From: JARRNE01 sp963824085
GTDB taxonomy: Bacteria; Pseudomonadota; Gammaproteobacteria; Chromatiales; Chromatiaceae
Reading direction: 5' to 3'
Assembly (NCBI GenBank): GCA_963824085.1
Contig: CAWGNT010000024.1
Coordinates: forward strand, 1 to 64,000
Length of the DNA: 64,000 bases
The notes under the pieces were generated by a model that ran no database searches, had not been told where the DNA came from, and worked only from the letters and a program-made list of their open reading frames with translations. The position numbers were made by a program, and so were the translations under genes. Positions 1 to 8,435 of the stretch are shown here, in pieces; within the stretch, counting starts at the first letter, position 1; each line of letters begins with the position of its first letter.

Positions 1-687
1 ATCTGGTTGGAGTAGACGGTTTCTTTCTCCTTGATGGGATCGACCCAGGTCGGGCGATCGGCCGAAAGGTTGGGGCGCCAATCGGGCAGGCTCCTCCTGC
101 AGGCGCGCCTCGGTTAGGACGTTGCGCCAGATCTGTTGGCGCAGGTCGGGTCCGTCGACCAGGGTGGTGATGGGGGCGCCACCGCGCAGGCTCCCTTTGA
201 AACCGCCCCCGAAGCTCGGGCAATTCACGGCTTGGTTGAACAGGGCGATTGCTGCCGCGGCGCCGGAGAGGGCGGAGACCTCGCCGACCTGATTGAAGAA
301 GCAGTGATTGTTTCCTTCCGGCAGGCCGATCAGCAGCTTCTGGATGGGCGTGGTTTCTGCCGCTTTGACGCCGCGGGTCTGCATAAAGGGCTGGGTCGGG
401 TGGTCCAGATCGAACCAGTCGGCGGCGGGGGCGATTCCGGCGTCGAAGCTCGCGGCGTCGAGCGGTTGCTCCATGCGGTTCCAAAGCTCGTCGTCGTCCC
501 GGGGCAGGAACAGGACCTGGGTCATCGAGACGAGCAGCTGCAGGCAGGCCAGCTCGAAGTCGTCCCTGGGCAAGCTGATGCGCCAGGACCCAGCTTCGCC
601 TAGAAGCTCCCGAAAGGTGAGCAGGCGGAATTCGCCGGTGCCGCCGTTGGCGCGAACGGGAATCCAGGGGTCCTCAAGCAGGTTCAT
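1..687 (-). pseudogene. casA: CasA/Cse1, large subunit of type I-E Cascade (partial, frameshifted)
   Basis: CasA recognises the PAM and recruits Cas3 in the type I-E interference complex. Starting at ATG 687, the minus strand encodes a protein that follows E. coli CasA closely: MNLLEDPWIPVR at the start, SLPRDDFEL, HPFMQTRGVKA, and ALFNQAVNCPSFGGGFKG. About 190 codons in, near position 90, the frame changes: LTEARLQEE is followed in the next frame by LPDWRPN and PTWVDPIKEKET, the next conserved block. One extra base explains this. The gene leaves the window at its left edge. The start codon overlaps the end of cas3 by 14 nt, so the two were translationally coupled. Seen: the homology and the frame change. 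Inferred: a one-base insertion, either real or a sequencing error. Confidence 0.9.
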
Positions 688-3281
688 CCGTCTTCTCCAG
701 TCCGTAGCTGACCGAGTAGCGCAGCTGATGTTTCGTATCGGTCCACACGGTTTCGTCCTCCTGCGTCATTTCGATGAGATAGCGTCCATCGTGGATATCG
801 TCGTCCGCACGGCAGCCATGAAGTCGGTCACCCCAGCTCGCGGGTGCGGGTACGGAATTGAGGAGCAGGGTTTCCGGCCGGTCGCGCTCGTCCAAGTCAG
901 CTACGCGGGTGCCATCCAGTAGGCACCCGTCAGCGAGCATCGGCAACAGGGACAGGCTCATCTCGCCGTCGCGGGTGAGGGAAGTCGCCCGGCTGTCTTC
1001 GTCACGGAACTCCTCCATCGTGGTGGATGTGAGGCGCTTTGCTTCAGCTTCGGCCAGCTTTCGCTTCTGGATCCAGGTGTAGTGTTCCTGTTCGACCTCA
1101 TCCGGCTCCACTCCCCACTCGTCCTCGTTCCATGCGCATCTCCGTAGACCAGTTCGATCCAATCCCGATAGGCAGCGGGGAAGACGATCTCCCGGCGCGA
1201 GGCGAGCAGTTGCTCCGTCCGCCACAGGAGCCGTGGGTCTCCGTAGAAAAACCCGTGTAGCCCGTAGTCGGTACCGGGTGGGCTGAGGACGGCGCAGGTC
1301 GGTGTTTCGCAACCCGGAGGGCGTTGCGCTCGTGCGTGGCGATGTAGGCGGCCGAGTCGCTGAAGAGAGCGATCGGGCAGAGTTGGTACCAGCCAGTCGA
1401 AATCGAGGTCGAGCTTTGTTCGATGACCTGCGTTGCCACCAGGATGCGTCCGCGGGCTCGTTCCGCATCGCGGCCGTAGCGGGCAAGAACGTCGCGCTCG
1501 ATGGCCTGACGGTCGCACAGCCTGAAGCGGGCATGGAACAGGTCTACGGGAATCTCACCAGCAATGTTCCGCAGGTGCCGCGCAAGACGCTGGGCGTCGT
1601 CCACGGTGTTCAGCACGATCCCGACCAGTGCACCGGCTTGTGCGGCAGCGACGATGCGTGTCAGCAGGGCTTCGTCGGGGAAGGCGCCGTCGACCTTGTG
1701 CAGGGTGACCGCCACCGTCCGCTCGTCGGGGCGCACAGCGTCCGGGAGTGCGAGCGGTGTCGCCTTGCCGTCGCTTGTCGTCCAGAGTGCGGGGTAGGGT
1801 GCCTCCTCGTCGGCTGCGCAGTTCCATGCCTCCATCAACTCTCGACGCACGGCCGAAGGCAAGGTGGCCGATAGCAGCACGGTACTCCCACCGGCTGCTT
1901 TGTGACGCTGCAGGACGACCTTCAGCAGGCCGTTCATGTAGGCGTCGTAGGCGTGGACCTCATCCACGATCAATACCGCCCGGCTGAGCCCGAACGCGCG
2001 CACGAAGCTGTGCCGCACCGGCAGCACGGATAGGAGCACCTGGTCGACGGTGCAGACACCGATTTGCCCAAGGAACACCCGCTTGCGGCTGCTCGCCAGC
2101 CAAGTGGAGCACTGAACCCCTGCTTCCTCGCTCCGCTGGGCGGTGCCGGGCCGTGCGGCGTTCACCAGTTGGCGGAACCCGGTATGCAGGTCGCGATTAC
2201 CGTGCGCGAGCACGATGTTGGCGAGGCCGTACGCCTGTGCCGCGAATGCTTGTGCGCGGGTGAGCATGGCGTTCGCCGTCGCTTGGGTGGGCAGCGCGAA
2301 GACGACGGAGTCCGCTGCGCCCGTTTCGAGCAGACGCCAGGCGTAGGCGAGTGCGGCTTCCGTCTTGCCGCTTCCGGTGGGGGCCTCGACGATGGTCAGG
2401 CCGCCTTGTGCGGGGAGTGCGTCGACCAGCAGTTGGACGCCGCGCGGCGTCTCGTTCGATTTGAGCAGCGCGGAGATGCCGCGATAGGTCAGCGGCGTCG
2501 ACGTCAGGCCGAACCGGTTTAACGCGTCTTCCGTGGCCAGGTGTCCCCTCGCCCACGTCAGGTAGTCCGCGGGGGATAGGGTCGGCGATTTGTACGGGAA
2601 CAGCTCGGCGTTGGAGCCGATCCAGTCGCAGAGGCTGCAGAAACCGGCGAGCAGATTCTGTGCGGCCGTGCTGATCGAAGGGGGTACATCCGGCAGGGAT
2701 AGGCCCGCTGGCGACAAGAATAGCTCGGCGACCTCTTCGACCCAGGCCCGGCGAGCCGCCGCGTCCTGATTGCGTATCTCTGCCGCCGCGTACTCGCGGA
2801 TGCGCTTGTCGTCGTCAGGCAGGCAGATCGAGCCGTGATGGCCTGCCACCGCGCCGAGCCAGCCGGCGAAGGCATCGATGATCGTTGGTCGGCTGGAACC
2901 GACCCAGTCGCGAATCTCCGCGTCAGCTTGCGCATAGCCGTCGCAGCCATGGTCGTACGGGCGACGCCGGATGCGGGAAGGGTCGCATTGCCGCCAAGCG
3001 GCAGCCAGCGCGTCGGATGCCTTGATCTGAAACAGCGCGTGCAGCTTTCCGACGTCGTGCAGGGCGACGAAGAACAGCACCCAGGCACGCAGGGCGGGCT
3101 GATCATCGGTTGCGAATGCAACGCGGAACGCACGTCGGACAGCCGAGGAGCAATCCCACAGCGCTTCCGCCACGGCCGCGACATCGAGCGAGTGGTAGGC
3201 GAACGGATGCCATTTCGGCTCGCCCTCGCAGCCGGAATCGGCCTTACCCCAGTAGCGGAAATAGGTCGGAATGTCATCCAA
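674..3281 (-). pseudogene. cas3: Cas3 HD nuclease-helicase, type I-E (two frameshifts)
   Basis: Cas3 unwinds and degrades target DNA after Cascade binding. Reading from TTG 3281 (no in-frame ATG is available; GGAGGG lies upstream), the N-terminal HD domain shows HPFAYHSLDVA and FFVALHDVGKLHALFQ. The helicase follows, with EAPTGSGKTEAALAYAWRLL (Walker A), IVDEVHAYDAY (DExH), LLSATLPSAVR and VATQVIEQS. Just after VIEQS (about 1424) the frame moves by one base to give LDLDFDWLV and QRLGRLHRHAR (motif VI). Near 1135 it moves again to WNEDEWGVEPDEVEQEHY, which runs to the stop at 674. Both shifts fit loss of one base. The last frame ends with the 14-nt overlap into casA, so it is the genuine C-terminus. 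Motif VI is preceded by PDRSL, whereas another frame reads QLCPIALF, so a further compensating indel pair is possible. Confidence 0.92.
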
Positions 3282-3362
3282 CGGGGCTATTCCCTCCAGA
3301 TTGAGACGACATTGTTAGCACAGGGGGTGGCTAAAACGTGAGCCTGTGCGAGCGATTTGCAA

Positions 3363-3590
3363 GGTGATTGGTCCTGAAACTCAGCCGGAACACTTTGCAC
3401 TCCATCCGTGGGGCCTAGATCCCGGCACTCCCTGCCCGGATGACGCCCAGGCACGAATCAACGTCGTCGTTCCGGCAGAGCCTGCCCCGGGCTGGATCCG
3501 GGGGAATGGCGGAAATCAGGTGCCAAGGACGGCGCGCAGCCCCGTGAAAAGCAAGCCCTTCGTAGCAGCTGAGGAATAGCGGTAATCACC
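3363..3590 (+). repeat. Dispersed palindromic repeat, copy A (228 bp, MITE-like)
   Basis: The ends are inverted: it begins GGTGATT and finishes AATCACC. Inside is the shared opening GTCCTGAAACTCAGCCGGAA, followed by a core in which CCCGGCACTCCCTGCCCGG faces CGTTCCGGCAGAGCCTGCC about 35 bases later. Near-identical blocks lie at 15214, 17673, 24551 (partial) and 54674. It sits in the 600-bp gap upstream of cas3. No gene is visible in the rest of that gap (3282-3879). The element has no protein of its own. Confidence 0.85.
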
Positions 3591-3879
3591 ATGCGCAATG
3601 CTCAGGGCGACGGTTCATCCCCGCCGGCGCCGGGAACACAGAAAGTGGTGCGTGATCGAGGCGCTTCCGAGGCCGTTCGCGGGAGGAGCCGGAAGCCTCA
3701 CAATTGGCGCCACCGCCGGTGCCCTCATCACTGTCCGGTGGCTCTTCGAATGCGGCAATTTGCTATAAGGAAGCCGTCGGCATTGCCGCAGGATCCACCG
3801 GGAATTTCGAGCGCGGTAGAGTTGAGCACGCACTCAGCGCGACGTCCGGGCCTCTACTCGCTCCATGCCAGTCGACGAA

Positions 3880-4806
3880 TCACGGGAGCAGCTCAGTAAT
3901 ACGGAAGTATTCCTTGCCCTTATGCGGTCCCCGGTCCACATGAAAGAAGGCGCGTTTGCTCTTGTCCAGATGCATGGTCAATATCCGGTAAGGGCCGGAG
4001 GTCAGACCGAGCCCTCCCGTGGACTCGACCGCTTCCACGTCGACGGGACCGGTGGGGGAGTGCTTTCTTAGACTGTTCGGTTCTGTAATGACGATGTGTC
4101 CGACGCCTCCGTCGGGCGTGTGATCTTTGACATTGCCCTGTGCATCGCAAAGTCCGAGGATGAGGCAGGTCGGACCGGGTGGCCGGAAGTCGTCCCAAGA
4201 GGTGAAGTAGCGTGACGGAGGCCCGAGAAGATCCGCGATTCGTGCGCTGGTCTTCGAGGCCGACTTCCGTAGCCACTTATCCTGCGCGTTGCGCCGCTCG
4301 ATATAGCCGCCCACGAAGCCATTGCAGTCCAAGCCGATAAAGCTCGCCTTGACGAATTGCTGCAGAGTGAATTTCGTCTTTTGGAAACGGTGCCGCATTT
4401 GCAGAGCCAGCTGAACGTCTTCCGGGTAGCCTTTGCCGTAGAACGGCGCTACCAAAGCGTACGAGATTTCGCTGTAGTCGTATTCCCGAGATTCGACGAC
4501 ATCGTCGATGCGCTTGATCTTGGTCTTGATCCTTTGGCGACCTCTGACCGCGCCGGTGAGGTTGCTGAAGTAGTAGTGGTCCTTCTTGTCATCGAGCTTC
4601 TTGGGATCCCCTCCGCGCTCCGCCCAGGCGGCACCGAGGCGATAGCTTCCGACGCGAATCCGCACCCACGAGCCGATGTCCACGACAGGCCTCAGGGTTG
4701 CACCCGCACTCTTGGCCGCGGGCATTGGCGTCGTAAGCGGACCCGAGAAGACGTAGACATCCATGTCGAGGTACTTGGAGGCATACTGCTTCGGGGTGAA
4801 TAGCAC
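3880..4806 (-). CDS. Putative NlpC/P60-like (papain-fold) hydrolase
   Basis: A 308-residue protein starting at GTG 4806, with AAGGAG eight bases upstream. I do not recognise the whole protein. The middle carries FIGLDCNGFVGGYI, the typical setting of the catalytic cysteine of NlpC/P60 and CHAP amidases (LDCSGFV in the family). About 90 residues later GVGHIVITEP supplies a candidate catalytic histidine. There is no signal peptide or membrane segment; the N-terminus opens directly with MLFTPKQYASKYLDMDVYVF. The C-terminal third (HLDKSKRAFFHVDRGPHKGK) is hydrophilic. The neighbours are the damaged cas genes and arfB, and nothing suggests an operon. A cell-wall or amide hydrolase role is inference from the Cys/His motifs; no substrate can be assigned. 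Confidence 0.6.
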   Translation of the reverse strand: MLFTPKQYASKYLDMDVYVFSGPLTTPMPAAKSAGATLRPVVDIGSWVRIRVGSYRLGAAWAERGGDPKKLDDKKDHYYFSNLTGAVRGRQRIKTKIKRIDDVVESREYDYSEISYALVAPFYGKGYPEDVQLALQMRHRFQKTKFTLQQFVKASFIGLDCNGFVGGYIERRNAQDKWLRKSASKTSARIADLLGPPSRYFTSWDDFRPPGPTCLILGLCDAQGNVKDHTPDGGVGHIVITEPNSLRKHSPTGPVDVEAVESTGGLGLTSGPYRILTMHLDKSKRAFFHVDRGPHKGKEYFRITELLP

Positions 4807-4873
4807 GTTCGTTACTCCTTCATCCTCCGCGCCGGCAGCTATCTTTTCGGTGTGCGGTGCGGGTATGGTCTAG

Positions 4874-5299
4874 CTAGAGATCTCCCAACGGGGCTGTTCG
4901 TCGGTGTCGCTTGACGTTGCTCCGCTGACGCTTGGATTCCAGTCGGCGCTCCTTGGATGCCCGCGTAGGGCGGGTCTTCTTGCGCGGCTTCGGCTGATGG
5001 GCCGCCAGACGGACGAGCTCGACGAGGCGCTCGACGGCGTCCTCCCGGTTGCGCTCGCGGGTGCGGAAGCGGTGGGCCTCGATGGTGAGGACGCCATCAG
5101 TGCTGACCCTGCGGCCCGCAAGCCTGATCAGCCGGCGCCGCACGTCCTCGGGTAGGGACGGCGACCGGGCGATATCAAACCGCAGCTGCACCGCCGTCGA
5201 GAGCTTGTTGACGTTCTGACCCCCTGGCCCGGGAGAGCGGATGAAGCGCTCCTCGAGCTCCTTGTCGTCGAGGGTGATCTTGGGGGTGACCTCGATCAT
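4874..5299 (-). CDS. arfB: Peptidyl-tRNA hydrolase ArfB (ribosome rescue)
   Basis: ArfB (YaeJ) hydrolyses peptidyl-tRNA on ribosomes stalled on mRNA lacking a stop codon. The 141-residue length matches the family. The catalytic GGQ loop is at residues 26-28 in RSPGPGGQNVNKLST, within a release-factor domain I fold (residues 1-105). The C-terminal tail (residues 108-141) is rich in Lys and Arg, as needed for insertion into the empty mRNA channel. The start at 5299 gives MIEVTPKITLDDKELEERFI, the usual N-terminus. It lies 42 bp upstream of arsM's stop in the same direction, but arsM is read first, so co-transcription from arsM is possible. Expected to be functional. Confidence 0.93.
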   Translation of the reverse strand: MIEVTPKITLDDKELEERFIRSPGPGGQNVNKLSTAVQLRFDIARSPSLPEDVRRRLIRLAGRRVSTDGVLTIEAHRFRTRERNREDAVERLVELVRLAAHQPKPRKKTRPTRASKERRLESKRQRSNVKRHRRTAPLGDL

Positions 5300-5341
5300 T
5301 CGATCGGTCCGGGGATGCGTGGCCGACTTACGGTCAGCGTA

Positions 5342-6187
5342 TCAGGGCTTGACCGCCTCAATCGAGGCAGACACGACGTAGTCCTCCACGCCGCGCCCGG
5401 GCGCCCAGTCGCGAATGAGCTCGCGGGATTCGTCTTTCGGGCTGATCCCGACGTCCTGGAATCCCGCCGAGCGGATCATCGCTTCCAGGTCCTCGATCAT
5501 GGAGGCCCCGGCCATGCAGCCGGAGTGCAGCTTGGGGTCGCTCTTCATCTCGGGGGGCAGCTCGGCGGTGGCGACCACATCCGAGATTGCCAGCCGCCCG
5601 CTGGGCTTGAGCACGCGAAATGCCTCGCGGAAGACCTGGCGCTTGTCCGGGGAGAGGTTGATGACGCAGTTGGAGATGATCACGTCCGCCGTGTTGTCGG
5701 CGATGGGGAGGTGCTCGATCTCGCCGAGGCGAAACTCCACGTTGGCGTAGTGGGCCTTGGCGGCGTTGTTCCGCGCCTTGGTGACCATGTCCGGGGTCAT
5801 GTCGATGCCGATGACGCGGCCCTCGGGGCCGACCTCTTGTGCGGCGAGGAAGCAGTCGAAGCCGCCGCCCGACCCGAGGTCCACGACCACCTCCCCTGTG
5901 CGAAGCGATGCGATGGCACGCGGATTCCCGCACCCGAGACCCATGTCGGCGCCTTCGGGCACGGCCTCCAGGTCGTCCCGGCTGTAGCCGAGGCGCACGG
6001 AGATCAGGGTGTTGATCTGGACATCCTCGGAGACGCCGCAGCAGCTGCTTGTCTCCCCGCAGCAGGACCCGCTGTCGCTCGCCCGAGCGACTTGGGCGTA
6101 GTCGCCGCGCACGCGCTGGCGGATCGTGTCGGCGTCAACGGCGGTCGAGGACGCGGGGGAGCCGGGGTGGGGCGTAGGATCGGTCAT
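5342..6187 (-). CDS. arsM: Arsenite S-adenosylmethionine methyltransferase ArsM
   Basis: ArsM methylates As(III) using SAM, producing volatile or less toxic species. The 281-residue protein has the SAM-binding motif VVDLGSGGGFDCFLAA (near residue 100), IGIDMTPDM, and the ArsM signatures NCVINLSPDK and HSGCMAGA. Cysteines expected for arsenite coordination are visible: an N-terminal cluster CCGETSSCCG near residues 42-51, Cys in NCVINL, and Cys in SGCMAGA. The start at ATG 6187 is preceded by AAAGGAC. No arsR, arsB or arsC is adjacent, so this is an orphan detoxification gene here. The N-terminal CC pairs are typical of the bacterial ArsM subgroup. Confidence 0.93.
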   Translation of the reverse strand: MTDPTPHPGSPASSTAVDADTIRQRVRGDYAQVARASDSGSCCGETSSCCGVSEDVQINTLISVRLGYSRDDLEAVPEGADMGLGCGNPRAIASLRTGEVVVDLGSGGGFDCFLAAQEVGPEGRVIGIDMTPDMVTKARNNAAKAHYANVEFRLGEIEHLPIADNTADVIISNCVINLSPDKRQVFREAFRVLKPSGRLAISDVVATAELPPEMKSDPKLHSGCMAGASMIEDLEAMIRSAGFQDVGISPKDESRELIRDWAPGRGVEDYVVSASIEAVKP

Positions 6188-6342
6188 TGAAGGGTCCTTT
6201 CAGGAAGTTGGCTGGGGCGTCGGCTGGTGCCAGCGGAATCGTATTCTCGCAAACGCCGAGGGGTACGCACAGCACACCGGGAACGGACGTCCTTGCCTTG
6301 AGCAGGATCGTCCGGTTGATGGGTGGCGGATTCGGGGCAGGC

Positions 6343-6747
6343 TCAGTCGCCTTTCTTCAGGAGCTGCTGCAATGCCTCGAAGGGCCGGTGGGTCGTCTCC
6401 TGTTTACCGGATTCACCGAGCGCCTGGCCGCCGCCGGCAAGATGATCTTCGTAACGGCTGTGCTCGTTGTCGTGGCAGTAGAGGCACAGCAGCTCCCAGT
6501 TGCTGCCGTCCGGCGGGTTGTTGTCGTGGTTGTGGTCCCGGTGATGGACCGTCAGCTCTTGCACATTGGCGTAGGTGAAGCTGCGTCCGCAGCGGCCGCA
6601 GACCCAGGGGTAGAGCTTCAGCGCCTGCTCGCGGTAGCCGCGCTCCCGGTCCTCCCGAGCTCGGCGGGCCTCGGCAACCACCTTGTCCAGCCGGCCGGCA
6701 TCGATGGACCCGCCTGTCGGACGTTTGGGCGCACTCTGCTTGGGCAT
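6343..6747 (-). CDS. yajD: HNH endonuclease-domain protein, YajD family
   Basis: A 134-residue protein with an HNH fold: a CGRCG zinc knuckle (residues 50-54), LTVHHRDHNHDNNPPDGSNW (the central His/Asn block) and LLCLYCHDNEHSR (the second CxxC and final His). This arrangement matches YajD of E. coli (115 residues), with a longer N-terminus and a C-terminal tail ending FEALQQLLKKGD. The start at ATG 6747 has GAGGAG seven bases upstream. The role in the cell is unknown, although members are predicted metal-dependent nucleases. It stands alone between arsM and the Gld-type operon. Confidence 0.85.
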   Translation of the reverse strand: MPKQSAPKRPTGGSIDAGRLDKVVAEARRAREDRERGYREQALKLYPWVCGRCGRSFTYANVQELTVHHRDHNHDNNPPDGSNWELLCLYCHDNEHSRYEDHLAGGGQALGESGKQETTHRPFEALQQLLKKGD

Positions 6748-6869
6748 CGTTGGCTCCTCAACCTAGCATTTCGTTCGGGTTCAAGTGTAGCCGGCATGGG
6801 CAGTTTGGGCGATCGGGACGGTTTGAAGAGGCTCGTATCAAGCCGTCCGTGCGGCCGGTAAAGCGCTCG

Positions 6870-8432
6870 CTACTCGCCTGATGCCCCAGCCGCACTTGAC
6901 GACGGTGATGCGACGTCCCTCGCAGCCGGTGCCCCTTGTGCGGGTGGCTGCTGTCCGCCGGGACTGGCGGATGGCGCGGGCTGTGCGTCTGTGCTCGCAT
7001 TGGCCGTCGGCGCGCGGGGTTTCACGTCCTCCATGGCGTCGCCGGGCCGTGGACTCTCTGCGGCCGAACCACCTTTGGGGTCTCCAGCACCCATGGGGAC
7101 CGACGTGCCGGCCGGCGGCGCTTGGACCGGGGCGGCGGCTTGCGGACTTTCCGCGGCGGGCGGTTTCGCCGGAGGTGCCGGGACAGCGGAGGCGGGAGGG
7201 GCTTCCGCACTGGGCGTACTTGCCTGCGGGATCTGGCAGCCGGAGCGGGTGGGCTTTCCGCACTGGCGCCTTTGGCTGGGGGGCTGGACGGCTGGGACCT
7301 GCGGACCTGCCGCGCTCGGGGTCTTGGCCGCGGGTGCCTGGACCACGGGAGGCGTTGGCTTGGGTGCTTCCGTTGCGCGGCTGGGGGATGGAGTCGTCTG
7401 CGCCCTGCCGGTCGTACCGGCGGCAGGTGCCGCAGAGGGGATGGTCGCCTTCTTCTCGTTGCCCTCCACGAGCCCGGCGTGCTTGATATCGGTCAGTCCA
7501 TCCAGCGTGTACTTGGAAACGCTGAAGTAGTAGGGGCTGTTCGACGCCTTGAGGACATAGTCGTCGCCCTTTTCCGGCTTGGAGATGCGATAGGTGAGCG
7601 TCTCATCGGTCGCCAGCTGGACCTTGTACTCCAGCGCCGGTGTCTGCTGCTTGTACTCCGGCTTGTCCCCCTTACCGAGCACCGATAGGAAGTCGAGGGT
7701 CGACACCTTGCGAACGGCGTCCTCGACCGCCTTGCCGTTCAGGGTCTCGCCCGCGGCGAGATCGCCGAGCTTCCAGGCGCCCTTGTCACCTCGGGCCAGC
7801 ACGATCCCCGGGAGCTCCACCCGCTGGACGTCCTTTTCCTTGAGGTGCAGGGCATTCTTGTCGCTCCAGTCGTCTGGCTTGTCCGAGGCGTCGAAAAGGG
7901 CAAGCTCCGCTTCGTAGATGGCCTTGTCGCCGTCGGCGCGCACGAACAGCCGGCGGAACCCGGGTGAGTCGCCGAGGTAGAGCGTGGCGAGCGGACCCTT
8001 GTCGCCTTCGATGGTCAGACGGCGCTCGAAGGTGTCGTCCGCCACCTTGAAGCGCTTCGAAGCGGCCTCCGATGTGGCGACGGGCAGGTGCTTCTGCAGC
8101 GCCGCGAGCTTGGTGAGCAGATCGGTTACCCGAAAATCGGCCGCCGGGAAGTCCCAGAGGCTGGGGATGTGCCAGCCTTTGGGCGTCTTCTCGATGACGA
8201 GCGCGTCCTTTCCGGGGCTCTCGATGCGGATGCGCGTCACCTTGGCCTGATCGAAGCTGAGCAGGGGGCCTTGCGAGGCCGCCGGACTCAGGTTGATGCT
8301 GCGCAGATCCAGCACCAGGGCGAGGAGCAGCTGCAGGACGAGCAGCGCTCCCAGTGCGATCACCAGGCGCGAGGAGAGGAGGGCGCGCCAGTCGGGCGCG
8401 CTCGCGGCGTGGGGTGACTGGGTGGTCGGCAT
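6870..8432 (-). CDS. DUF4340 domain protein of the Gld-type ABC operon
   Basis: Third gene of a minus-strand operon, starting 3 bp after the permease/auxiliary gene stops. A single N-terminal membrane segment (about residues 22-42, RLVIALGALLVLQLLLALVL) anchors a periplasmic beta-rich region with repeated units: one near residues 57-180 (VTRIRIES, KGWHIPS, ATLYLGDSPGFRRLFVRADG) and a second near 205-320. This is the DUF4340 pattern seen next to GldF/GldG-type genes. The last 200 residues are a low-complexity Pro/Ala/Ser tail, predicted disordered. Within the tail, RRQCGKPTRSGC contains the only Cys residues and breaks the composition. The alternative frame there reads KGASAESPPAPAA, so two compensating indels near 7230-7290 are likely. 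Function unknown; probably an accessory of the transporter. Confidence 0.75.
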   Translation of the reverse strand: MPTTQSPHAASAPDWRALLSSRLVIALGALLVLQLLLALVLDLRSINLSPAASQGPLLSFDQAKVTRIRIESPGKDALVIEKTPKGWHIPSLWDFPAADFRVTDLLTKLAALQKHLPVATSEAASKRFKVADDTFERRLTIEGDKGPLATLYLGDSPGFRRLFVRADGDKAIYEAELALFDASDKPDDWSDKNALHLKEKDVQRVELPGIVLARGDKGAWKLGDLAAGETLNGKAVEDAVRKVSTLDFLSVLGKGDKPEYKQQTPALEYKVQLATDETLTYRISKPEKGDDYVLKASNSPYYFSVSKYTLDGLTDIKHAGLVEGNEKKATIPSAAPAAGTTGRAQTTPSPSRATEAPKPTPPVVQAPAAKTPSAAGPQVPAVQPPSQRRQCGKPTRSGCQIPQASTPSAEAPPASAVPAPPAKPPAAESPQAAAPVQAPPAGTSVPMGAGDPKGGSAAESPRPGDAMEDVKPRAPTANASTDAQPAPSASPGGQQPPAQGAPAARDVASPSSSAAGASGE

Positions 8433-8435
8433 GAT

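Noticed and set aside
1..3400. A CRISPR array next to the cas genes
   Set aside because: No short direct repeats with regular spacers are present in the window; an array would have to be left of position 1.
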